Made by a program: the position numbers and the translations under genes
Shown: one piece after another, positions 1-6,783 of the stretch
Position numbering within the stretch: position 1 is the first letter of the stretch
Layout: the number at the start of each line of letters is the position of its first letter
Source of the DNA: Spirochaetia bacterium
Lineage (GTDB): Bacteria; Spirochaetota; Spirochaetia; Treponematales; Breznakiellaceae
Direction: 5' to 3'
DNA length: 13,254 bases
NCBI GenBank assembly: GCA_025997755.1
Contig: BNVA01000038.1
Span: 1 to 13,254 of the forward strand
The notes under the pieces: generated by a model
The model's input: only the letters and a program-made list of their open reading frames with translations
What the model was told of the DNA's origin: nothing
Database searches by the model: none

Positions 1-711
1 CCCCTTGCCATAGTTTTGGACGACCGCGTAAAATCGCAGGCTACAATAAGAACGGCTATACATGACTCGGTTCAACTTTCCGGTTTCGGTGCGGACGAAG
101 CGAACAACATAGCCCTTACCCTGCGCACAGCCGCCCTGCCTGTTGAGCTTGTAGTAGCCAACCAACAGAGCATAGGCGCGTCTCTGGGCGAAGATACAAT
201 TTACAGAGGCTTATACGCGCTTCTTGGCGGTCTTGGTGCCGTAATGGTGTTTATGGTTTTATTCTACAAGGCATCCGGCTTTAACGCGGTTGTAGCTCAG
301 GTCTTAAATATTTTTATAATGTTCAGCGTACTTTCCGCTTTTAACTTTACACTCACACTACCCAGTATCGCCGGTTTTATTCTAACTATAGGTATGGCGG
401 TTGATGCTAACGTAATTATTTTTGAGCGTATAAAAGAGGAACTTAAATTGAAAAAAAGCCGCAAATCGTCGGTTGACGCAGGTTTTGACAAGGCGTTCTG
501 GGCGGTTATGGACTCAAACATCACCACATTTATAGCGGCTTTGTTCCTTTCGCAGCTCGGTTCGGGTCCAATTCAAGGTTTTGCAGTAAGCCTTGCAATA
601 GGCGTGTTTAGCTCCGTGTTTACCGCACTCTTTGTATCACGGTTGATGTTTGACTTTGGTACCGATGTTTTGCATAGCGAAAAAGTGGCGATAAGCTGGA
701 GGATCAAATAA
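1..711 (+). CDS. secD: SecD, protein translocase subunit, C-terminal part (5' end outside window)
   Basis: SecD works with SecF in the inner membrane, using the proton motive force to help pull preproteins out of the SecYEG channel. The reading frame is open from base 1, so only the last 236 residues are present. Visible family signatures are LRTAALPVEL (fragment residues 41-50), just before the first C-terminal membrane segment, and the hallmark GFILTIGMAVDANVIIFERI around residues 125-143. About five hydrophobic segments follow (near 70-90, 96-115, 120-141, 172-186 and 192-213), as in the SecD/SecF RND-like membrane domain. The TTG at base 16 is an internal Leu codon, not a start. The stop TAA shares its last base with the ATG of secF, so the two are almost certainly co-translated. 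YajC commonly lies upstream of secD but would be outside this window. Confidence 0.96.
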   Translation, partial: PLAIVLDDRVKSQATIRTAIHDSVQLSGFGADEANNIALTLRTAALPVELVVANQQSIGASLGEDTIYRGLYALLGGLGAVMVFMVLFYKASGFNAVVAQVLNIFIMFSVLSAFNFTLTLPSIAGFILTIGMAVDANVIIFERIKEELKLKKSRKSSVDAGFDKAFWAVMDSNITTFIAALFLSQLGSGPIQGFAVSLAIGVFSSVFTALFVSRLMFDFGTDVLHSEKVAISWRIK

Positions 712-1925
712 TGAAGCGGATAATTCTATTTTCAAAAGGTTTTCTTCCTGCGGCTATTTTTTCTGTCTGTCTTATAGTGTTTGGACTCGTGGGTTATATA
801 GTTAATGGCGGTTTTAACTTAGGCGTTGATTTTAAGGCGGGTCTTATACAGGAAGTTCAATTTGCGCCTACAGCGTTTAAACTTACTTACTCCGCCCGTG
901 GAAACGCTCAAATTTTGTTCAGCAGGGTCGGCATTGATATTGTTATATCCGGTGCGAATATTGAAGGCGCGGATTACCGGTTTGATTGGGTAGACAACCC
1001 TACTCTGGGGGTTCTGCAAACCGCGCTTACAACTAAGGTTGAGGGGCTTTCGGTGGAGCTTGAAGGCGACAGCGCGGCTCAAACTTCAACTCTTATACAA
1101 AACGCGCAGGGCAACCCGCAGCTTGGCGAAACTCCTTATTTTGTCCACTATCTGCCGCCTAATAGTCAGGTAATAGAGATTTCGGAGCTTAGAGACAGCC
1201 TTTCTGAGTTGGGCGAGGTTTCGGTTCAGGTTTTAGGTGAACCAGAGGAGCGTCATTTTATGATTCGTATGGACGATTCAAAGGAAAACTCTGTACCCAC
1301 CGAAAAGATTTTTAGCGCTCTTGAAGATCACTTCGGCTCAGGCAATGTTGTAATAACACGTTCCGATTATGTAGGCTCGCGGTTTTCCAAACAGTTAAGC
1401 GATCAGGCAGGTGTTTTGATGGTTCTTACGCTTTTATTGATACTGATCTATGCCTCAATACGGTTTAAGCCGCAGTTCGCCATAGGAGCGGTTTTGGCTA
1501 TTGCCCACGATGCCCTGATTATGGTCGGGGTTATCGTGTGGACACGCATGGAATTCAATACCACGACCATTGCGGCAATACTGACGATCTTAGGTTATTC
1601 AATAAACGATACTATCGTTATATTTGACCGTATACGCGAAACCCGCAGACTATACCCGGAAGACGGTTTTGTTAAGGTGCTTGACCGTGCCATAACGGAA
1701 ACCTTAGGCCGCACGGTAATAACAACACTTACAACTATGCTGGCGGTAGTTTCGCTCTATGTCTTTACAACGGGTTCTATGAAGGATTTTGCGTTTGCCT
1801 TGCTTGTGGGTATGGTTTCAGGCGTTTATTCAACAATATTCATTGCCTGCGGCTGGACGAACTTTTGGAATACTTATGTTAAAAAAGAAAAGAAAGGCGG
1901 TAAGGTAGCGGCGGCTCACGCATAG
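711..1925 (+). CDS. secF: SecF, protein translocase subunit with an enlarged periplasmic domain
   Basis: SecF is the partner of SecD in the SecDF complex that drives late steps of protein export across the inner membrane. An N-terminal membrane segment (about residues 13-32) precedes the motif GVDFKAG (38-44), a variant of the usual GxDFxGG. A periplasmic domain runs to about residue 230, and five further membrane segments follow (about 233-251, 256-277, 285-305, 338-353 and 360-380). The family hallmarks GYSINDTIVIFDRIRE (295-310) and TLGRTVITTLTT (331-342) are intact. The ATG start overlaps the secD stop (TAATG) and has a GGAGG at 698-702, 8 bases upstream. At 404 aa it is longer than the roughly 300-320 aa of typical SecF; the excess lies in the first periplasmic domain (about 45-150). 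The tail is Lys-rich and ends AAAHA. Confidence 0.96.
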   Translation: MKRIILFSKGFLPAAIFSVCLIVFGLVGYIVNGGFNLGVDFKAGLIQEVQFAPTAFKLTYSARGNAQILFSRVGIDIVISGANIEGADYRFDWVDNPTLGVLQTALTTKVEGLSVELEGDSAAQTSTLIQNAQGNPQLGETPYFVHYLPPNSQVIEISELRDSLSELGEVSVQVLGEPEERHFMIRMDDSKENSVPTEKIFSALEDHFGSGNVVITRSDYVGSRFSKQLSDQAGVLMVLTLLLILIYASIRFKPQFAIGAVLAIAHDALIMVGVIVWTRMEFNTTTIAAILTILGYSINDTIVIFDRIRETRRLYPEDGFVKVLDRAITETLGRTVITTLTTMLAVVSLYVFTTGSMKDFAFALLVGMVSGVYSTIFIACGWTNFWNTYVKKEKKGGKVAAAHA

Positions 1926-1926
1926 C
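1902..1926 (+). repeat. Copy 1 of a short sequence shared by the ends of secF and skp
   Basis: AAGGTAGCGGCGGC (1902-1915) followed, after four bases, by GCATAGC (1920-1926) is matched at 9860-9883 with a three-base spacer. Here it encodes the last residues of SecF and its stop. In both places it lies at the 3' end of a plus-strand gene that faces a minus-strand gene. A 14-base match in 13 kb is not by itself improbable, so this is only a possible small repeat. Confidence 0.35.
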
Positions 1927-1935
1927 GTTTTCCGT

Positions 1936-2160
1936 CTACTCTAGGTTTAGATCGCCCGCATCCACATCTTTGTCTATTTGGGCAGGTTGTGTAGGCGGGC
2001 GTTTTATTTTTTTTGGTTTTTGGGCAGCTTTTATTTTTGGGCGGGGATTTGCCGCAGAAAAAACCATCTTAAAATATATTAAAACGGCAATAGCGGCAAT
2101 TATCACCTGCCAAGACGTAATCACGTTTTTTAACACAAAAAACAATTCGGAAGAGATCAT
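1936..2160 (-). CDS. Small single-pass membrane protein with basic Pro/Lys-rich tail, unknown function
   Basis: I do not recognise this 74-aa protein as a named family. A short amphipathic N-terminus (MISSELFFVLKNVITS) leads into a hydrophobic span at about residues 17-36 with few charges. Next comes a tail rich in Lys, Pro and Arg (about 39-58) and then an acidic end (DKDVDAGDLNLE). A membrane protein with a cytoplasmic basic tail is the natural reading. The frame stays open upstream to a start at 2313, but that would overlap the tamB coding start and its promoter and would add Cys-rich, non-protein-like sequence. The ATG at 2160 directly before the hydrophobic part is therefore preferred, although only a weak AGG lies upstream. 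The gene converges on secF (10 bp between stops) and diverges from tamB. Its composition argues for a real gene more than any motif does. Confidence 0.62.
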   Translation of the reverse strand: MISSELFFVLKNVITSWQVIIAAIAVLIYFKMVFSAANPRPKIKAAQKPKKIKRPPTQPAQIDKDVDAGDLNLE

Positions 2161-2216
2161 ACCTATACAATTATCGGTAATCCGCAATGGGTATATGCAA
2201 AAAATACCGCTGTACA

Positions 2217-2245
2217 TTGACCTTTTTCTGTGAAAACAGCATATT
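2217..2245 (+). promoter_or_regulatory. Candidate sigma-70 promoter for tamB
   Basis: TTGACC (2217-2222, five of six matches to TTGACA) is followed after 17 bases by CATATT (2240-2245, four of six matches to TATAAT). Transcription would begin near 2252, leaving a leader of about 15 bases before the tamB TTG. The region lies between two divergent genes, where a promoter is expected. The -10 box is weak. Confidence 0.45.
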
Positions 2246-2266
2246 TTAGATACGTAATATGTAGTT

Positions 2267-5200
2267 TTGAAACCTCTATCGCCGTTTGTGCGCTCTATTA
2301 TCCGAATTTTCACTTTTTCCGTTATTGTAGCGGCTTCTGCGCTATTTTTACGTCCTTTGCAGGAACAAATATTTCAAAATGTTGAAGTGCTGCGCGACAG
2401 GTATGTTTTTTTTGCGGAAAAAACACTGGGTAAAACCATAAGATATGCTTCGATAAAACCATCCCTTTTTGGAACTATAGATATTCGAGCGGTTTCTTTA
2501 ACCGGCAAGGTTGCCTCCTACAAAGACTTAAATCTGCCGGACATATTTGTAAAACGCCTGCGTGTAAGATACTCGCTTAGGGAACTGCTGTCCGGTAGTA
2601 TACCGTCCGCCGTTTTAGGCTTGCGTCTTGATAAGCCGGATATAATGTTTAATTCGGAAGTTGAGCTTAAAGATTTTTTTGTAAGACGCCCGGACGGTAA
2701 TTCAAGCGTGAATATTGCCGAAAAAATCAACCCTGTTATTCTTGTATTAAAAAACGGTTTCTCATTGCGCATAACCGGCGGCTCAGGTTTTTTGCGGGCC
2801 GGCGGCAGTAAAATATCACTTGCGAATTTAACTTTAAGGGCAAAGGCGCAGGACGGAAGGGTGAACTTTAAGACAAACTGGAATGCAGATGCGGCTCTTG
2901 CCGGTTTTTTTAAATCTCCATTCAATGCTGCAATTCCGGGAAAGATTTCCGGTTTTTACGATGCTAAAAAAAGCGAAAGCGAAATAAGAACAGCCTTTAC
3001 ATCCGTAACAACAGATATTTTTTCTTTAAAGAATATTGTTTTAAAAGCGGGTTTAAAAGACAACAATATTATTGTTCAAAAAACAGGCGGACGAAAAAAC
3101 TTGGATCTTAACTTGCGTTATGATCTTGATAATTCCATTTTTGCGGCGGCAGCGGAATTTAACAGGTTCAGCCCGCCTTCTATGATCACATGGCTTAATA
3201 AAACAAAGACAATAAATAATTATCAGAGATTGCGTATAACGGGCGATGCCGCTCTTAATTGGGATAGGCAAAATGGTTTTGCGTATAATGCTGATCTTGA
3301 CGGCACAACAGAAAATTCTTTTCCGTTTGGAACAGGACTATTTCAGCTTGCAGGTTTTGGAGATTTACACGGTGTTGACATTCAAAATTTTAACATTGAA
3401 CTGGATCGGGGCAGATTGTCGTGGATCGGGAATATGGATTTTGACAATATTTTGCCTAACGGAACTCTTGTTGTGGATAATTTTAACTTTACAAAGAGCG
3501 GCGACAAAGAAAAAACAAATTCCGTAAACGGAGAATTTCTTATAACAGGTTATGATAATACGATAATACTGTGGACGGATACGCTTGCATTCGGCAGTAC
3601 TGAGCTTTCGGCGTTTGACGGTTCCATAACAAGGAACGCCGGAAAGTATGACCTAAAGATTAAGGCGCTTCGTTTTAAAAACATGGAATCCTATGAAAAT
3701 GTGGCTTTGTCAAATATAGGAGCCGTAGTTTCATTTGATACAAGATCGAATGAGCTTGAAGGCAGGCTTGAGCTTGAATACTTTAGTTTACGCGACCTAA
3801 TGGAAATTGCGCGATCCGCCGGCGAGATACCTCATACTCCTTCTGTTACGGAAAATATAATAAATAATATAACGATGACTACAGAAATATTTGTTTCCAC
3901 AGATTTTAAACATATACTTTACAATGTTCCGCGCTTGGTTACGGTGCTTGAAAGTAACAAAGATGTATGGGCAAGTTCTTCGATCTCCGGTACGGATAAA
4001 TACTTCAACTTAGATGAAAGTCATATTGTTTGGAAAAACGGAAGCGTTGATTTAGACGGCAATGCAGAATTCACAAATGTCAATGATATTTTATTTAACG
4101 TAGGTCTTTCGCGTAATAACAGTTATTATGTTCTAAACGGAAATGTTTTGGACAAGCGCAGCGTGAGTCTTTCAAGTCCTTCCGGGCTTACCGCAAACTT
4201 TTCTATGTCGGAGGATCAGAGGTTTTCGGGCTTTATTCTTGTAGATAATATGCAGGTACCCATTGGAAAACAAATTGTAGAGATAAATGTCGAATCGGAT
4301 TTTCGTTACGATTCACTTGAATCATGGGAAATGAATTTAGACAGCCTTAGAATATCGAATTTTATCGCCGCAGCGGATACATCCTTGATTGAGATGGAAG
4401 GACACGCGAATCAAGACGGCGCGGAATTTGGAAGATTGTTTTTTAATGACGGCAGGGGAGCGCTTTCTGGAGATGCGCTTTTGCACTGGGATAAAACGGA
4501 AATTCAAACAGTCGGATACACAAATTTTAACGGCGCGGCAAATTTAAGCAATGCAATAGGGGATGAATCTGTTCATCTGGAATTGCATAAAGACGATAAT
4601 TTCTTTTTTGTTTCCGCGCAGGCAAATAATTTTCAAAGCAGCCGTTTTGTAAAAAATAATTTTAATTTTCTTGTTTCAGGTTATTTAGATTTTACGCAGA
4701 CAAATAATGAATTCTGGTCTGTAGCCTTTGCGCTTTCGTCACTTTCCGGAAGATTAGGTTCAACAGATGTAAATATAAAAACAAACGGTACTTTGGATTC
4801 TAAGTCTTTGGTGTTAAATGAAACTAATGCTTATTTCGGCGGCGTAATGGCGGATGTGCCGTTTTTAACGATTGATCTTGACAGCAATAAATTTTACACA
4901 AACGCGGCTTTGTACGGAGAGCTTTCAGATAATCAGCTTAATGCCGACTTGTCATTGAACGCGGATTTCGCACCTATTAAATCATGGTTTGAAATAGATT
5001 CCGCGTTAAAAAATTTCCAAGGGAATATGAGTGTACAAAATATCGGTTATAGCACAACGCAAATTGATGAGCCGTTTAATCTTGGGATAAAGCGTACAGA
5101 TACTACATTTTCTGTAATAGGCGGACCCAGAAATATGATACGGGTACAGCTTGACGAAACAGGAGAGTTTTTTGCCTCGTTCTCCGCGCCTTCGCCTATA

Positions 5201-6670
5201 AAGGGAACCATTGTAGGACTCGTAAAAGACGGAGAGATAGACGCCGCAACTTCAAATTTCTATATTGATCTTTCAAATCTTTGGAAGTACATACCCACCC
5301 AAATGGTAAATTTTTCAGGCGGTTTTATAATTGCAGATATACGCGTACAAGGCTCAATTCAGGATCCGGGATTTTTCGGCAGCGCCGTAGCGAATAGCGT
5401 AAAGATGGGTTTACCCGGCTTTTTAAGCGAGGACATAGGACCTACTCCATGCAATCTGCGGCTTGAAGGTAATGAGATGATTCTGGAGCCGTTTGTTACT
5501 GCCGTAGGCAAGTCGGGAGAGTGTTTGGTGGACGGTTCTTTCCGCTTTAGCAGATGGATTCCCCGTGATTTCAATCTTTCGCTGTCTGTTCCGTCAAAAC
5601 ATCCTATACCTATTGGTCTGGATATTTCAGGGTTTTTGGCAGATGGAAAAGCATCGGGCAAGCTGAATATCGAAAAAAACGAGATGGTCATGCGTATAAG
5701 CGGAGATGTTGTCTGTGATGAAGCCGAACTTACTATGAATTTTGAAAATAACAGGGCAAATCAAGCAGAAGAACGCGATTCTACACTTGCAATTCAAACC
5801 GATATTACGCTTACATCGGGCAGAAAGGTCGAATTTCTTTGGCCTAATGCCGATTTTCCCATTCTACGGGCAAACGCGGCATCAGGCTCACATCTTGCTA
5901 TAATGAGCGACAGCCAATCGGAACATTTTTCGGTAAAAGGCGATGTCGGCTTACGCGGCGGCGAGCTTTTTTATTTTCAAAGGAGTTTTTATATACGTAC
6001 CGGAAGTTTGACATTTAACGAAACCGAACTTAGTTTTGACCCCCATATTACCACTAGAGCCGAATCACGGGACAGGGCTAACTCAGGCGCCGTTACCATA
6101 TCCATGGTTATAGATGATCAGCCTATACGCAATTTTTCTCCGCGTCTTGAATCAAATCCGCCTCTCTCTCAGGTTGAAATTTTGACTTTATTAGGCGAAA
6201 AACTTACCGGTACTCCGGGCGAAAACAACGCTATTGAACAGGCTTTTGTTACGTCAACTGCGGATGTTCTGGCTCAATTCGGTGTTGTACGCAGTTTTGA
6301 AAGGGTTATAAGAGATTTTCTGCACATTGATATGTTTTCGGTACGTACACAGGCGCTGCAAAATGCGATTTTATTAAATACTTTGCAAAGAACCAATCAA
6401 ATTGAGCCCAGAATTGGTAACTATTTTGATAATACAACTGTTTTCTTAGGTAAGTACATAGGTACCGATTTATTTATTCAGGCTATGGTTTCGCTGCGTT
6501 ATGACGAAAACCGTGTAGAATGGGGTGGGTTGTCGATAGAACCGGATTTAAGTATTGATTTTAAAGCGCCGATTGTTGATATACGGTGGGAGATAATGCC
6601 TCGGCATGGCGAGTCGCTTTGGATCCCCGATAACCGCATAACTATATCAAAAAAATGGTCTTTGCCATAA
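2267..6670 (+). CDS. tamB: TamB-family envelope protein (AsmA-like, DUF490 C-terminal domain)
   Basis: TamB is a very long inner-membrane-anchored protein that spans the periplasm as a hydrophobic beta-groove. It works with an Omp85 partner in outer-membrane protein assembly and in moving phospholipid to the outer membrane. The 1467-aa product has one N-terminal membrane anchor (about residues 11-28), then an AsmA-like opening (LGKTIRYASIKPSLFGTIDI, about 54-73). More than 1100 residues of alternating short beta-strand sequence rich in Asn, Asp, Ser and Gly follow. The C-terminal TamB domain carries GDVGLRGGELFYFQRSFYI (from 1225) and NPPLSQVEILTLLGE (about 1297-1311), the strongest family signature. 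The start is TTG at 2267; no good Shine-Dalgarno precedes it, but it places the anchor at the N-terminus and no ATG lies before it. It sits directly before bamA, which suggests that the Omp85 partner is BamA rather than a separate TamA, as reported for Borrelia. Confidence 0.93.
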   Translation: MKPLSPFVRSIIRIFTFSVIVAASALFLRPLQEQIFQNVEVLRDRYVFFAEKTLGKTIRYASIKPSLFGTIDIRAVSLTGKVASYKDLNLPDIFVKRLRVRYSLRELLSGSIPSAVLGLRLDKPDIMFNSEVELKDFFVRRPDGNSSVNIAEKINPVILVLKNGFSLRITGGSGFLRAGGSKISLANLTLRAKAQDGRVNFKTNWNADAALAGFFKSPFNAAIPGKISGFYDAKKSESEIRTAFTSVTTDIFSLKNIVLKAGLKDNNIIVQKTGGRKNLDLNLRYDLDNSIFAAAAEFNRFSPPSMITWLNKTKTINNYQRLRITGDAALNWDRQNGFAYNADLDGTTENSFPFGTGLFQLAGFGDLHGVDIQNFNIELDRGRLSWIGNMDFDNILPNGTLVVDNFNFTKSGDKEKTNSVNGEFLITGYDNTIILWTDTLAFGSTELSAFDGSITRNAGKYDLKIKALRFKNMESYENVALSNIGAVVSFDTRSNELEGRLELEYFSLRDLMEIARSAGEIPHTPSVTENIINNITMTTEIFVSTDFKHILYNVPRLVTVLESNKDVWASSSISGTDKYFNLDESHIVWKNGSVDLDGNAEFTNVNDILFNVGLSRNNSYYVLNGNVLDKRSVSLSSPSGLTANFSMSEDQRFSGFILVDNMQVPIGKQIVEINVESDFRYDSLESWEMNLDSLRISNFIAAADTSLIEMEGHANQDGAEFGRLFFNDGRGALSGDALLHWDKTEIQTVGYTNFNGAANLSNAIGDESVHLELHKDDNFFFVSAQANNFQSSRFVKNNFNFLVSGYLDFTQTNNEFWSVAFALSSLSGRLGSTDVNIKTNGTLDSKSLVLNETNAYFGGVMADVPFLTIDLDSNKFYTNAALYGELSDNQLNADLSLNADFAPIKSWFEIDSALKNFQGNMSVQNIGYSTTQIDEPFNLGIKRTDTTFSVIGGPRNMIRVQLDETGEFFASFSAPSPIKGTIVGLVKDGEIDAATSNFYIDLSNLWKYIPTQMVNFSGGFIIADIRVQGSIQDPGFFGSAVANSVKMGLPGFLSEDIGPTPCNLRLEGNEMILEPFVTAVGKSGECLVDGSFRFSRWIPRDFNLSLSVPSKHPIPIGLDISGFLADGKASGKLNIEKNEMVMRISGDVVCDEAELTMNFENNRANQAEERDSTLAIQTDITLTSGRKVEFLWPNADFPILRANAASGSHLAIMSDSQSEHFSVKGDVGLRGGELFYFQRSFYIRTGSLTFNETELSFDPHITTRAESRDRANSGAVTISMVIDDQPIRNFSPRLESNPPLSQVEILTLLGEKLTGTPGENNAIEQAFVTSTADVLAQFGVVRSFERVIRDFLHIDMFSVRTQALQNAILLNTLQRTNQIEPRIGNYFDNTTVFLGKYIGTDLFIQAMVSLRYDENRVEWGGLSIEPDLSIDFKAPIVDIRWEIMPRHGESLWIPDNRITISKKWSLP

Positions 6671-6678
6671 CCATTCAC

Positions 6679-6706
6679 TTGAAAGCGGGTTTATTTAAAA
6701 TATAAA
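6679..6706 (+). promoter_or_regulatory. Candidate sigma-70 promoter for bamA-skp
   Basis: TTGAAA (6679-6684, five of six consensus matches) and TATAAA (6701-6706, five of six) are separated by 16 bases. They lie just after the tamB stop, giving a leader of about 70 bases before bamA. A second, weaker pair, TTAGCA (6719-6724) with TATAGA (6741-6746), overlaps the tandem repeat just downstream. The 113-bp gap suggests that bamA-skp can be transcribed apart from tamB, although read-through is also likely because no terminator hairpin is seen. Confidence 0.5.
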
Positions 6707-6735
6707 CTATATGTAGTTATTAGCAGCACTTATTT

Positions 6736-6759
6736 AAGTATATAGAAGTATATAGAAGT
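6736..6759 (+). repeat. 10-bp direct repeat in the bamA leader
   Basis: AAGTATATAG occurs twice in tandem (6736-6745 and 6746-6755), followed by a partial third copy AAGT (6756-6759). The period of 10 bp is close to one helical turn, and each unit contains the -10-like hexamer TATAGA. It lies about 25-48 bases upstream of the bamA ATG. Confidence 0.7.
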
Positions 6760-6783
6760 GTAAAGAATATTTTTGGAGATTTG

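Noticed and set aside
1918..1931. Hairpin ACGC-ATA-GCGT followed by T residues as the secF terminator
   Set aside because: A 4-bp stem with a short T-run overlapping the stop codon is too weak to call.
1936..2160. The small membrane protein as YajC, the usual SecDF partner
   Set aside because: It lacks the YajC RPQ-type motif after the membrane span and is on the opposite strand; YajC normally lies upstream of secD.
2170..2200. Minus-strand promoter TTGCAT...GATAAT for the small membrane gene
   Set aside because: The spacing is 19 bases, the boxes are partial, and the start would lie only a few bases before the ATG.
1970..2233. Open plus-strand frame of 87 codons opposite the small membrane gene
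   Set aside because: It is the complement of a better-supported gene and has no ribosome binding site or recognisable composition.
2161..2313. Longer 125-aa form of the minus-strand gene after secF, starting at 2313
   Set aside because: It would overlap the tamB start and promoter, and the added residues are Cys-rich and not protein-like; the ATG at 2160 sits right before the hydrophobic segment.
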